Source of the DNA: Geobacter sp. UBA6169
GTDB lineage: Bacteria; Desulfobacterota; Desulfuromonadia; Geobacterales; Pseudopelobacteraceae
Direction of reading: 5' to 3'
DNA length: 15,156 nucleotides
NCBI GenBank assembly: GCA_002422265.1
Contig: DIUB01000179.1
Coordinates: 18,413 to 33,568, forward strand
Position 1 is the first letter of the stretch, and each line of letters opens with the position of its first letter. This document shows, piece by piece, positions 1 through 8,762 of the stretch. Under the pieces are notes generated by a model, which ran no database searches, had not been told where the DNA came from, and was given only the letters and a program-made list of their open reading frames with translations. Both the position numbers and the translations under genes were made by a program.

Positions 1-1239
1 ATCAAGATGCCCGGCATGACCGGTCTGGAGGTGCTGCAGCGGGTCAAGGAACAGGCCCGTGACCTGCCGGTCATCATCATTACCGCCTATGCCACGGTGG
101 AGATGTCGATCCAGGCCCTGCGCAAAGGGGCCTACGACATGCTGACCAAGCCGTTTGAGCCTGAAGAGCTAATCTATCGGGTCAAAAACGCCCTGCAACA
201 GGCCATGCTGACCGAAGAAAACCGGGAACTGCGGCGTGAAATCGAAGAAAAGCTGCAGTTCGACAACATCATCGGCGCCTCCGGTGCCCTGCGCAATGTG
301 CTGGACAAGGTGGCCAAGGTGGCGGCCCGGGACACCTCGATCCTGATCACCGGCGAGTCGGGCACCGGCAAGGAGTTGATCGCCCAGGCGGTTCATTTCC
401 ATTCCAACCGGAAAGACAGCAAATTCATCGCCATCAACTGCGGCGGCCTGCCGGAGAGCATCCTGGAGAGCGAGCTGTTCGGCTACCGCAAAGGAGCCTT
501 CACCGGCGCCCTGGAAAACCGTCAGGGGCTTTTGGAGGCGGCCGACGGCGGCACCCTGTTTCTGGATGAGGTGGGCAATCTGCCGATGAACGTCCAGAAG
601 ACCCTGCTCCGTTTTCTGCAGGAAAAGGAATTCCGCCGGGTGGGGGACACCACCCCTACCCGGGTTGATGTCAGGATCATCTCTGCCACCAATGCCGACC
701 TGAAGGAAGGGGTCCGTACCGGTGCCTTCCGCGAAGATCTCTACTACCGCCTGAATGTGGTCAACCTGCACCTGCCGCCGTTGCGGGACCGGATTGACGA
801 CATTCCGCTGCTGGCAGCCCACTTCATCCACCTGCAGAACCAGAAGTTCGGTACCGCCGTCAAAGGATTTGAACGGGAGGCGATGGAGATCCTCTGCGCC
901 TTCCAGTGGCCCGGCAACATCCGTCAGCTGCGTAACGTGATCGAGGCCTGCATGGCCCTGGAAGGGAGCGATTACATCTCGCTGGACACCCTGGGGCAGA
1001 TCATTGACCTGCCGGAAGGACGGGTGGTGCCGAAGACAACCCAGGCCGGCCCGGTGCTGGCCGATGACCTGCCGTTCACCGAGGCGCTGGAGCGGTTTGA
1101 ACGGGATCTGCTGCGGGATCTTTTGAAAAAACATGGCGGTGCTGTGGACAGTGCAGCGGTCGAGGCCGGTATGAATGTGGCCACCCTCTACCGCAAGATC
1201 AAGAAGTACGGCCTGAAAAAGGAAGAGTACAGCGAGTGA
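1..1239 (+). CDS. Sigma-54-dependent response regulator, NtrC family (5' partial)
   Basis: This is a transcriptional activator that, when phosphorylated, hydrolyses ATP to open promoters bound by sigma-54 RNA polymerase. The frame is open from base 1, and the true start and the phospho-acceptor Asp lie just upstream of the window. Numbered from the Met at base 7, the receiver remnant (1-60) keeps Thr26 and the conserved Lys48 in LTKPF. The AAA+ domain shows Walker A GESGTGKE (116-123), the sigma-54 contact loop GAFTGA (163-168), Walker B GGTLFLDE (181-188) and an arginine-finger region FREDLYYRLN (241-250). A Fis-type helix-turn-helix ends the protein (about 375-402, with ATLYRKIKKYGL). The stop is 16 bases before the hybrid kinase start, so the two are probably co-transcribed. 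The sensor partner may be upstream and out of view. The family is certain; target genes are unknown. Confidence 0.96.
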   Translation: MKMPGMTGLEVLQRVKEQARDLPVIIITAYATVEMSIQALRKGAYDMLTKPFEPEELIYRVKNALQQAMLTEENRELRREIEEKLQFDNIIGASGALRNVLDKVAKVAARDTSILITGESGTGKELIAQAVHFHSNRKDSKFIAINCGGLPESILESELFGYRKGAFTGALENRQGLLEAADGGTLFLDEVGNLPMNVQKTLLRFLQEKEFRRVGDTTPTRVDVRIISATNADLKEGVRTGAFREDLYYRLNVVNLHLPPLRDRIDDIPLLAAHFIHLQNQKFGTAVKGFEREAMEILCAFQWPGNIRQLRNVIEACMALEGSDYISLDTLGQIIDLPEGRVVPKTTQAGPVLADDLPFTEALERFERDLLRDLLKKHGGAVDSAAVEAGMNVATLYRKIKKYGLKKEEYSE

Positions 1240-1255
1240 CACCGTTTACGCAGCC

Positions 1256-3376
1256 ATGACCCTGCACACCCCCACCATCGTTATCCTGTCGTTACTGACC
1301 GACCTGCTGCTGGTGCTGATCCTGCTGCATGCCTGGCGCACCCGCACCACCTACCCCGGTTTCCTGTACTGGGTTGCCGGTACTGCCTGCTGGACCGTCG
1401 GCTCATTTTTCAACATGGTACTGGCCGACCTGCAGCTGGTTTTCATTCCACGTATCATCGGCGTTAGCCTGATCCTGCTGCACCCGATCCTGCTGTACGA
1501 AGGACTGGCTCGCTTTTACGGTCTCAAGCGGCGCTGGTTCAGAACCCCGCTCAACCTCGCCCTGGGGGGGCTGCAGCTGCTGATCTCCCTTTACTACAAC
1601 TATGTTGTTGATGACTATGCGCTGCGCTCAGCAACCTTTGCCCTGGTTTTCGGGATGCTGTTCGGACGGATTGCCCTTGAGCCGCTGCTACATCGCGACA
1701 TCCGTTGCCATTCGATGCAGTGGCTGATGTCGGTCAGCATTCTGCCGCTCATCACCCTGATGCTGCTGCGGGCGGCCTATTTTTTCGGCAACGCCGATGC
1801 CATCTCCCACATAACAACGGAACTTTCAAGCGATCTGCTGCTGCGCTGGATCCTGATCTACGGTTTTGTGGTGGAACTGGTCATTGCTTACAGCTACCTC
1901 TCTCTGACCAGTGACCGGGTAGAGCGGGAACTGCATGAGGCCCGGCAGACAGCCGAAGCGGCCAGTCGGGTCAAAGACTCATTCCTGCAGATGGTCAGCC
2001 ACGAACTGCGCACCCCGCTGGCAACCATCACCGGCATCGCCGACCTGTTGAACCGCCGTGCCTCTGCCGACGACGAGCTTCCCCGCATGTTGCAGCGGGC
2101 GACCCTGCAGCAGCAGCGCCTGATCAACGACCTTCTGGACAGTGCCGCCATCGAGACCGGAACGATCACCATCACCCCCCACCCCTTCAGCCTGCGTCAA
2201 CTGCTTGATGAATTCCGGGAAACCTACCTGCCCCGCACCCGGGCCAAAGGGATCACCTATCAGGGAATCCGCTCAGACGATCTGCCGGACATGATCATGG
2301 GTGATCGGCAACGGATCTTTCAGGTCTGCGCCAACCTGTTCGAAAATGCCCTGAAATACACCCCGCCGGGCGGCAGCATCATCGCCCGGGCCGAGCTTGT
2401 GAAGGATCAGACACCACCACTGCTCTGCTTTTCAGCCACCGATACCGGCTGCGGCATCCCGGCTGATCAGCAGGAGGCCATTTTCAACCCTTTTGTGAGC
2501 CTGGAACCTGGCAATGCCGGTCTGGGACTGGGACTGGGGCTGGCCATCTGCCGGCAACTGGCAGCGGCCATGGGCGGCCACCTGACCTGCGAGAGCACAC
2601 CAGGGGCCGGAAGCACCTTCAGGTTCACCATTCCCTGCGAACTGCCGCCCCCGGACTGGCGTGAGCCTGATGTACCAAACGTGTCGAATATCTGTCTGCA
2701 GCAACCGTTACAGATTCTGGCGGTGGATGACACCCCGGAAAACCTGCAGCTGCTGGAACTGTTGCTACAGGGTACACCGGTCAGCCTCACCCGGGCATCG
2801 TCGGCACAACAGGCATTGGAGTTACTGGACCAGCACCGGTTTGATCTGTTGCTAACCGATATCCGTATGCCGGGAATGACCGGCCTGCAGCTGGTGCAGG
2901 CTATCCGCAACAGTGAACAGCAGCAGGGCCGTCACCCGCTGCGGATGGTGGCTATCTCGGCCAACACCTCACCGGGAGAGATCCAGGCTGCCCTTGATGC
3001 TGGCTGCGCCGGTTACCTGCCCCGCCCTTTTACCCTGCAGGCCCTGCTGCAAGAGCTGGCCCTGGCAAAACCGTCTGCAGAAACGGTGCCGCCGGTTATG
3101 ACGGAAGATCAGACTGAACAGTTCAGCCGCTTGCAGGAACAGGCTCGTCAGCGGATCAGCAGTGCAGGGCTGCTGATTGAAGAGGCGTTGAAAAACGGGG
3201 ATGATGCTGTCATCAGGGAGGAAGGGCACCGGATCAAGGGGCTGGGGATGACCTTTGGTCTGGCAGATGCCGAACGGATCGGCGGCCTGCTGGAACAGGC
3301 CGAACGAGCAGAGACAGCAAAGCTGCTGGAAGAGCTGCAACGTTATTTATTCCTGCTGAAGACGCAGCCAGATTGA
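1256..3376 (+). CDS. Membrane hybrid histidine kinase (7 TM-HisKA-HATPase-REC-Hpt)
   Basis: This 706-residue inner-membrane sensor is built for a multistep phosphorelay. Seven hydrophobic helices fill residues about 8-215, resembling the seven-helix N-termini found before GGDEF or kinase modules. HisKA follows with the phospho-His at 249 (VSHELRTP). The ATPase has the N box around N360-N364, G1 box DTGCGIP (396-402) and a glycine-rich GLGLGLGLAICRQL (422-435). The receiver (486-600) has the acidic pair D491/D492 and phospho-acceptor D535, but the invariant Lys is replaced by Arg590 (YLPRPF). A C-terminal Hpt domain carries His658 (GHRIKGLGMTFG). The ATG at 1256 is 16 bases after the upstream stop and lacks a strong ribosome site, so translational coupling is likely. 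The 3' end overlaps the convergent regulator. The ligand is unknown. Organisation matches BarA/ArcB-type tripartite kinases. Confidence 0.95.
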   Translation: MTLHTPTIVILSLLTDLLLVLILLHAWRTRTTYPGFLYWVAGTACWTVGSFFNMVLADLQLVFIPRIIGVSLILLHPILLYEGLARFYGLKRRWFRTPLNLALGGLQLLISLYYNYVVDDYALRSATFALVFGMLFGRIALEPLLHRDIRCHSMQWLMSVSILPLITLMLLRAAYFFGNADAISHITTELSSDLLLRWILIYGFVVELVIAYSYLSLTSDRVERELHEARQTAEAASRVKDSFLQMVSHELRTPLATITGIADLLNRRASADDELPRMLQRATLQQQRLINDLLDSAAIETGTITITPHPFSLRQLLDEFRETYLPRTRAKGITYQGIRSDDLPDMIMGDRQRIFQVCANLFENALKYTPPGGSIIARAELVKDQTPPLLCFSATDTGCGIPADQQEAIFNPFVSLEPGNAGLGLGLGLAICRQLAAAMGGHLTCESTPGAGSTFRFTIPCELPPPDWREPDVPNVSNICLQQPLQILAVDDTPENLQLLELLLQGTPVSLTRASSAQQALELLDQHRFDLLLTDIRMPGMTGLQLVQAIRNSEQQQGRHPLRMVAISANTSPGEIQAALDAGCAGYLPRPFTLQALLQELALAKPSAETVPPVMTEDQTEQFSRLQEQARQRISSAGLLIEEALKNGDDAVIREEGHRIKGLGMTFGLADAERIGGLLEQAERAETAKLLEELQRYLFLLKTQPD

Positions 3377-3997
3377 CACCATCTCGGCTGTGGTGGCTGC
3401 CTGCAGCTTGCGGCGGGCCTGTTCGCTGTGTTTCTCAGCCGTACGCTCGCTGATCCCCAGCTCTTCTGCTATCTGCTTCAAACGCATACCGGTGCTTATC
3501 CGGCGCGCCACCTGCTTTTCACGTGGTGTCAGCTGCGGCTGCGGTGACCGTTTTCGGCTTCGCTCCGCCAGGTAGGCCCGGGCAATAATGGCGCTGACCG
3601 ATGGCGAGAGATACGGTTCGCCCCCGGCCACGGTGGTGATGGCCAGCTGCAGCTCCTGGGGCGAGGCCTTCTTCAGCAAAAAACCATCCATCCCGGCCTC
3701 CAGGGCCCGGGTGATCAGCAGTGGATCCTCCTGGGCGGTCAGGGCGATCACCCTCACCTGCGGCATGACCCGCTTGATCCGGCGTGTGGCCTCAATCCCG
3801 TCCAGATCAGGCATCCGCAGATCCATCAGAATCAGGTCCGGCCGCAGGGCCTGGGCCTGCTGCAGCGCCTCACGCCCCGATCCGGCAGAACCGGCCAGCG
3901 CCACCCCACCACTATGCTGCACCAGCAGACAGAATGCCGCACGGATCAGCTCGTCATCCTCAACCACCAATATGGTCAGCAACCGGTCATGCCTCAT
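3347..3997 (-). CDS. NarL/LuxR-family response regulator
   Basis: This 216-residue DNA-binding response regulator has a receiver at residues 7-122 with acidic residues E13, D14 and D15, phospho-acceptor D59 (LILMDLRMPD), Thr87 and Lys109 (FLLKKAS). A LuxR-type helix-turn-helix occupies 155-200 (LTPREKQVARRISTG, then EELGISERTAEKH). Length and layout are standard for the NarL/UvrY group. It runs opposite to the hybrid kinase, and their last 30 bases overlap, an arrangement that ties the two genes physically. The likely role, inferred from context, is output regulator for the kinase's Hpt domain. An AGGAAG ribosome site lies 10 bases before the ATG on the minus strand. Its targets are not visible, though the divergent lipoprotein operon directly upstream is an obvious candidate. 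Confidence 0.95.
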   Translation of the reverse strand: MRHDRLLTILVVEDDELIRAAFCLLVQHSGGVALAGSAGSGREALQQAQALRPDLILMDLRMPDLDGIEATRRIKRVMPQVRVIALTAQEDPLLITRALEAGMDGFLLKKASPQELQLAITTVAGGEPYLSPSVSAIIARAYLAERSRKRSPQPQLTPREKQVARRISTGMRLKQIAEELGISERTAEKHSEQARRKLQAATTAEMVSIWLRLQQE

Positions 3998-4168
3998 AGA
4001 GCCTGATCTTCCTGGTTGAACTACGTGCTTTCCCGTACTTTGCCTTACGGGGTTTCACGATCTATTCATGAGCTTTGTCAGTGTGTTATCAGTGTATACG
4101 AGAAAATAGCCAAAGAACGCAAGACTGCTTTTCAGGCACCACCATGTATCCATCCGGAGGAACAGCTC
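3998..4168. promoter_or_regulatory. Divergent intergenic region between regulator and lipoprotein operon
   Basis: This 171-base region must hold the promoters for the minus-strand regulator and for the rightward lipoprotein run. It contains the regulator's AGGAAG ribosome site (4008-4013, minus strand) and the GGAGGA site (4156-4161) seven bases before the ATG at 4169. The stretch from about 4060 to 4135 is more AT-rich than the flanking genes and includes TTGTCA at 4075-4080 and a GTATAC palindrome at 4094-4099, but their spacing (14 bases) does not make a convincing sigma-70 promoter. No clean sigma-54 element or riboswitch fold was recognised. Confidence 0.5.
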
Positions 4169-5836
4169 ATGCAAAAGAAACTCGGACATCTCATCATGGT
4201 AGCCATTATCAGCCTGCTGCCGGCCTGCGGCAGCGATCAGCAGCAAACAGCCAGCTCAACAGATGCCCTGGCCCTGGCAATGCTCGCAAACCCCGATCTG
4301 GCCACCCAGCTGATGCCGACGTTCCACCTGGACCCGCTGGACAACACACCGTCACCAGTCCCAACAAAGGCTGCGGCAACAAAGCCCTGGGTCCCGGAAG
4401 GGCCGCTGACCGTTTCAGTGGCCGATCTTCAGACCTCGTTCGAGATCAAGTTCTGCCAGCTCAACAGTCAGAAACAGGTGACGCTGCAGTCACCACAGTG
4501 TCAGGCCAACATAGACTTCATCAAACAGCAAAGCGGCACCGGCTACTTTGACCTGACCCGGAAACCGATCCTCAACAACCCGTTGGGGGTAACCGGGGTT
4601 CTGTTTCAGACCCTGCAATACCCCACCCAGGTCACCCTGCCCCAGGGCCCCCGCAGCTTTAATGTCTCCGGCGGCCTGATGCTGCCCCAGGGGATCAGCG
4701 GCTCACAGATCAAGGGAGTGGTGGTCTACTTCCACGGCACCACCTTTGACAAAAGCGTGGTCGGCTCCAACTACACCACCAACGGCGAGACCCGTCTGAA
4801 CGCCCAGGTCTTTGCCTCCCAGGGGTACATCGTCCTGCTGCCCGACTACGTGGGACAGGGAAAGGACCAACAAAGCGTCCACCCCTATGTGCTCTATCCC
4901 CAGGTAAGCGCCAAGACCGCCGTGGACATGCTGGCTTCTGCCGCGCCCCTCATCAAGAGCCAGTATAATTTAAGCGATTCCAGTATATTGAAGCTGTTTT
5001 CAGCCGGCTATTCCGAAGGGGGGGCCTATTCACTCTGGTTCAACACCTACCTGCGCCAGAACCCCGGCACCCTGCACAACTTGTATCAGCTCACCCATTC
5101 GGTGGGGATGGAAGGGGCCTACAGCACCTCAAAGGTCACCAAGGGCTTCCTGTTTGACGATGTCACGCTGGGAGGCGGCAACAGGTACAACATCCAGAGT
5201 CAGGTGGTCACCAACCTGGTCAAACCGCTCTTAAGCGCCGACGCCTTCCTCTCCTACGCCACCTACCAGTTGAACGGCGACATGCTGGCGGTCTTCAATC
5301 CTGACTTCTACAACCTCAAGTGCCTGGTGCTGGCCCCTTCGTTCTGCTCTGCCAACGGCAGCCCGACAACCATTGACCGGGCCTTTGTGGATGTGCAGAA
5401 TGTGGCAAGCCTCATCCTCAGCAGTTCGCTCAAACAGAGCTCCAACGGCCATACCTACCCTGCCGATCTGGCGCTGGCAATCAAGAACAGCGTCTATGCC
5501 CTGGTAAGCACCAGCTTTGTCAGCAGTGCGGCCCAGGCACAACTTGATGCAGCCCTGCGCGCTGCAGATGTTGATCTGTCACAGGTGCCGGATAACAGCG
5601 TCAGCATCATCTCCTTAAGCCATGATTCGGTGGTGACCCCCAACAACTACACAGCACTGCTGGCAGCCTATCCGTCCAAGATCCGCTACAGCTACCTGCT
5701 GCCGGAGAGCCGGCTACAGGTGGTCTCGCCGTTCAGCTACGTAACCGGGAAAACGCCGGTGTATGTGAATGTGGACCATATGCAGGCCCTGGTCTACGAG
5801 TTTCTGTACGCCCTGAATATCTTTAACCAGTACTGA
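4169..5836 (+). CDS. Alpha/beta hydrolase lipoprotein (secreted lipase/esterase-like)
   Basis: This is a 555-residue exported lipoprotein with an alpha/beta-hydrolase fold. The start at 4169 was chosen because GGAGGA (4156-4161) sits seven bases upstream and the protein then begins with a classic signal peptide ending in lipobox LLPAC (Cys20). Residue 21 is Gly, predicting outer-membrane sorting. A Ser/Thr/Pro/Ala-rich linker leads to the fold. There is an oxyanion-type YFHGTTF (187-193), nucleophile elbow GYSEGG with Ser282, a likely acid Asp486 (SLSHDSVVTP) and a likely catalytic His537 (VNVDHMQAL). The GYSxGG elbow and layout recall secretory lipases. The substrate cannot be read, but an acyl ester is the best guess. 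It is the first gene of the rightward run, 32 bases before the PIG-L gene. Its first 90 residues recur in the short lipoprotein at 11207. Confidence 0.85.
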   Translation: MQKKLGHLIMVAIISLLPACGSDQQQTASSTDALALAMLANPDLATQLMPTFHLDPLDNTPSPVPTKAAATKPWVPEGPLTVSVADLQTSFEIKFCQLNSQKQVTLQSPQCQANIDFIKQQSGTGYFDLTRKPILNNPLGVTGVLFQTLQYPTQVTLPQGPRSFNVSGGLMLPQGISGSQIKGVVVYFHGTTFDKSVVGSNYTTNGETRLNAQVFASQGYIVLLPDYVGQGKDQQSVHPYVLYPQVSAKTAVDMLASAAPLIKSQYNLSDSSILKLFSAGYSEGGAYSLWFNTYLRQNPGTLHNLYQLTHSVGMEGAYSTSKVTKGFLFDDVTLGGGNRYNIQSQVVTNLVKPLLSADAFLSYATYQLNGDMLAVFNPDFYNLKCLVLAPSFCSANGSPTTIDRAFVDVQNVASLILSSSLKQSSNGHTYPADLALAIKNSVYALVSTSFVSSAAQAQLDAALRAADVDLSQVPDNSVSIISLSHDSVVTPNNYTALLAAYPSKIRYSYLLPESRLQVVSPFSYVTGKTPVYVNVDHMQALVYEFLYALNIFNQY

Positions 5837-5856
5837 CCTGCAAGAGGTACCCAATG

Positions 5857-5863
5857 AAGGAGG
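5857..5863 (+). promoter_or_regulatory. Ribosome binding site that fixes the PIG-L start
   Basis: AAGGAGG lies five bases before the ATG at 5869. An in-frame ATG at 5854 begins just before this motif and so cannot use it. The downstream ATG is therefore the start. Confidence 0.85.
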
Positions 5864-5868
5864 GAACC

Positions 5869-7077
5869 ATGTCACACAATCCGTCAAAGCTGTTGTCAGC
5901 TATCTGTTGTCTGGCTGTTCTGGCACTGGCCGGCTGCAGCGGCGATACCATCTATCAGACCAGCGGCTGTCCGGTGGTCCCAAGTGCCGCACCGGCTGCA
6001 CCGGCTGCAGTCACCTGCAACAACAGCGCCCTTACCTCCTACGATGAACTGCTGATCATCGGCCCGCACCCCGATGACGAGGTGCTGGGCTTTGCCGGCC
6101 TGGCCCAGGAGTTCAAACGACTGGGCAAACCGGTGCGGATCGTGGTGGTCACCATCGGCGACGCCTACTGCGATGCCTGCTCGTTCTGGAAAAATGTGGG
6201 GGTTGAGCCATCCATGGCCAAATGGGCACAGTGCAACGAAGCCGACCTGAAGGTGTTTGCCGAACAGGTACGCCGCAACGAGACCCTCTCGGCCCAACAG
6301 GTGCTGGGTGGGCCGACCCCGGTCTTCTGGGACTATCCTGATACCGGGCTGGGTACGGCCTGGACCGCCATTAACACCAACATCGGCGTAAACACCAAAC
6401 TGCGGCGTACCGATTGCACCAAGAGCGCGGTCTTCGGCACCGGCAGTGAGACTAACCTGACCCCGCAAGGCCTGTACAATCAGCTCTATACCCTGATTGC
6501 CACCGCCTCCCCCCTCACCCTGATCGGCACCACCCATCCCCTGGACGGACATCCTGATCATACCGGCCTGGGCAACCTGGTGCGCAAGGTCAATGCCGAA
6601 CTGGCAGCCAAGAACGACCCGAACGTCAGACCCAAAAGCGTGGCCTTCACCGTTATCCATGCCAACACCACCCCGGCCGGCTATCCTGATCACGATGCCT
6701 GGTATCCCTACCCCGGCGCCGTGGACGGTCGCTGTATCGACCCGGTCAAGCAGCCCTGCTACCTGGGGGACACCACCTTGCTGACCCGGTTGCGTGACTG
6801 GCGCTACCGGCCGGAATGGTCCTTCCCGTTACCGGGAGACATCGACTATGTCAGCTCCATCCCTGGCGCGGTAGCGGTTCCTTTCTGCCTGAAGGCCGCC
6901 GACTACCAGGGCCCCACTGCCCTCAAGCTGCAGGCGGTGGAAAAATTCATCTCCCAGCAGGGCTACCTGGCCCGCACCGGCACCATACCGGCAGGTATGG
7001 CCGGCCTGGTGGACTGTAACGGCTATCAGAAGGGATTCATCAGATCGAACGAGATGTTCATACTGGAGCCGCTGTAG
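5869..7077 (+). CDS. PIG-L/LmbE-family deacetylase lipoprotein
   Basis: This 402-residue lipoprotein carries a PIG-L domain, a zinc hydrolase family that removes acetyl groups from N-acetylglucosamine-type sugars (MshB, GlcNAc-PI deacetylase, diacetylchitobiose deacetylase). The signal peptide ends at lipobox LAGC (Cys23, then Ser). A Pro/Ala linker precedes the domain, which starts with LLIIGPHPDDEVLGF. His67 and Asp70 are the expected zinc ligands and Asp69 the general base. The second motif, THPLDGHPDHTG, supplies His231 as the expected third ligand. All key residues are present, so it should be active. Several Cys residues (50, 101, 104, 122, 183) suggest disulfides outside the cytoplasm. 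Export is unusual for a family often found in the cytosol. It sits 32 bases after the hydrolase gene and 68 before the next lipoprotein. A second, broken copy of its C-terminus lies at 8850-9062. The actual substrate is unknown. Confidence 0.9.
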   Translation: MSHNPSKLLSAICCLAVLALAGCSGDTIYQTSGCPVVPSAAPAAPAAVTCNNSALTSYDELLIIGPHPDDEVLGFAGLAQEFKRLGKPVRIVVVTIGDAYCDACSFWKNVGVEPSMAKWAQCNEADLKVFAEQVRRNETLSAQQVLGGPTPVFWDYPDTGLGTAWTAINTNIGVNTKLRRTDCTKSAVFGTGSETNLTPQGLYNQLYTLIATASPLTLIGTTHPLDGHPDHTGLGNLVRKVNAELAAKNDPNVRPKSVAFTVIHANTTPAGYPDHDAWYPYPGAVDGRCIDPVKQPCYLGDTTLLTRLRDWRYRPEWSFPLPGDIDYVSSIPGAVAVPFCLKAADYQGPTALKLQAVEKFISQQGYLARTGTIPAGMAGLVDCNGYQKGFIRSNEMFILEPL

Positions 7078-7145
7078 GGGATACGTGCAGATACGAACCG
7101 GCAACGCTCTGGCACCAGCATACCACCCACAAGGAGGAGCAGATC

Positions 7146-8747
7146 ATGGTACGCATCATCACACGTTTCTGTATGTTCGTTTGTCTCGGCACGGCTCTGC
7201 TGCTGTCCGGCTGCGGTTCGGACAGTTCCACACCCCCTGCCGACCCCACCGGCTACCTGGTGGGCAGCCTGATCGAAAATATGCCCTACAAATGCGGCAG
7301 CATCAGCGGGAAAACCGGCAGGATCGGGCAGTTCAGCTACCAGGCGGGGCAGTCCTGCACCTTTACGCTGGGCAAGAACAGCTTTACCGTAGGGCCGGAC
7401 AAACTGCAGAAGGGGTATATCTCCGCCTACGACCTGACCGCCACCCAGCAGGAGGCCTGGACCTTGATGGCACTGATCGATTCGATCTCCCACCGGCGTC
7501 CCAACAGTGATCTGATCCTGATCATCGACAACAATCTTGAGCGCCGGATTCCGGTGGTGGACCTTTCAAAAGGAGATACGGCAGTGACCGGCGCCCTGGC
7601 CACCTTCAAAGGCACAGTTGCCGCAGTTTCCGTGGATGCAGCTCGTCAGCGGCTGCGCAAGACCCTCTATGAGGACAACAAACTGGCTGTTTCTCGGGAA
7701 CAATTGATCGCTCAGGGCAAGCAACTGCTTGACAGCCTTCGGCTTCATATCGTCTCAGGCCAGAAATGGGAAGGCTATGAGGTAACGGCCAGTGCCACAG
7801 CAAAAAAATCAATGACCAACCATGACAATAGGGTCAACCTGCGCTTTTATGACTATGAGGGTAACCCGTTAAGTCTCAGTTTCAATGACAACGACAGCTA
7901 TCATACTGCAGGTGATGCGGATCAGTATCTCTGGGTCACCTCCGGCCAGAATCCCAACAGCAGCATCCCCCATCTCGGACTCACCCAGGGCGATATTACC
8001 GGTTCCAATATCCTGGGAATCGACCTGTATGTGGGACGTTCCGACTCGACCGATGTTGCCGATTCTTTCCGCAACTACGCCCAATGGCTCGGCACTGGTC
8101 AATTTGGCGGTTCGCCGGTGACGGTTTTTGCGCACGGCGCAAAAAACGATCAGCAGACCTCCAACGGTTTTCCCCAGCAGCTCAACTTCGGCTACATGAT
8201 CGGTATGTACTCAGCAGCAATGCAGACAGGGGGGGCAGGAGTACCGCCCAGCAAGTATAGCGCCCCGGTTATACCACCTGCCATCTATGCTACCGGATTC
8301 TACTGCCCTGACGTGATGTTTGGGCAGGGTTCCACCAAGGCATCATGGACGCAATGGCTGGATGCCCTGAAGTCTTTGGGGGACGTTATCAGCGATGCAG
8401 CTGAAGCGGTATCGGAAGAGGGGGAAAACATTGTTGCAGATGCAAAAGTGTTTGGAAGTTTTGCTGAATTTGTAAAAAGTGCTGCCGACCTTGCCACACA
8501 AAACTGGTGGGTGATGACAACGGCCACCCGCACCCCTAATGCCCGCATCACCTTGAACGGTAACGACGGCGTGCTGACCAGATGTTATCCGACCTATACA
8601 AGCGGGTACCTTGGCAGCCTTCAATACTCGATCGACTATACAAGCCCGATGCCTGCCGTGTTCACCTCAACCTACGACGATCACACCTTTGATGTCCGTC
8701 TGGCCTTCCCCTGGCAGAAACTGCAAGGGGTGACGCTCAAGAACTGA
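7146..8747 (+). CDS. Lipoprotein of unknown function
   Basis: This 533-residue exported lipoprotein is one I do not recognise as a whole. AAGGAGG (7131-7137) lies eight bases before the ATG. The signal peptide ends in LLSGC (Cys23, then Gly). Residues about 36-84 (YLVGSLIENMPYKCGS, then GQFSYQAGQSCTFTLG) resemble the small beta-type module, often written as CGS..G.T...G.F.Y..G..VTF.LG, repeated in surface proteins of Geobacter and relatives. Here it holds Cys50 and Cys71. Residues 140-200 are helical, 205-330 look beta-rich, and 405-452 form a charged amphipathic helix stretch (DVISDAAEAVSEEGENIVAD). No catalytic motif was seen. It follows the PIG-L gene by 68 bases and probably belongs to the same transcript. 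A perfect hairpin sits 15 bases after the stop. It could be a binding or structural surface protein, but this is a guess. Confidence 0.8.
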   Translation: MVRIITRFCMFVCLGTALLLSGCGSDSSTPPADPTGYLVGSLIENMPYKCGSISGKTGRIGQFSYQAGQSCTFTLGKNSFTVGPDKLQKGYISAYDLTATQQEAWTLMALIDSISHRRPNSDLILIIDNNLERRIPVVDLSKGDTAVTGALATFKGTVAAVSVDAARQRLRKTLYEDNKLAVSREQLIAQGKQLLDSLRLHIVSGQKWEGYEVTASATAKKSMTNHDNRVNLRFYDYEGNPLSLSFNDNDSYHTAGDADQYLWVTSGQNPNSSIPHLGLTQGDITGSNILGIDLYVGRSDSTDVADSFRNYAQWLGTGQFGGSPVTVFAHGAKNDQQTSNGFPQQLNFGYMIGMYSAAMQTGGAGVPPSKYSAPVIPPAIYATGFYCPDVMFGQGSTKASWTQWLDALKSLGDVISDAAEAVSEEGENIVADAKVFGSFAEFVKSAADLATQNWWVMTTATRTPNARITLNGNDGVLTRCYPTYTSGYLGSLQYSIDYTSPMPAVFTSTYDDHTFDVRLAFPWQKLQGVTLKN

Positions 8748-8762
8748 ATGAAGAGTTGCTCC

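Noticed and set aside
169..1242. 357-codon minus-strand open frame opposite the sigma-54 regulator
   Set aside because: It is a shadow of a clearly identified gene in high-GC DNA, and its translation has no recognisable domain.
4014..4028. Possible sigma-54 promoter (TGG and TGC elements) upstream of the lipoprotein run
   Set aside because: The GG and GC dinucleotides are separated by 11 instead of the required 10 bases and other consensus positions are poor.
4075..4100. TTGTCA with TATACG as a sigma-70 promoter
   Set aside because: The spacer is only 14 bases, too short for a normal promoter.
4016..4168. 51-residue N-terminal extension of the alpha/beta hydrolase frame
   Set aside because: It lacks a ribosome site at its own ATG and would bury the signal peptide, while GGAGGA sits correctly before the ATG at 4169.
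5896..6693. 265-codon minus-strand open frame opposite the PIG-L gene
   Set aside because: The plus strand carries intact PIG-L motifs, and the antisense product is Gly/Gln-rich without family features.
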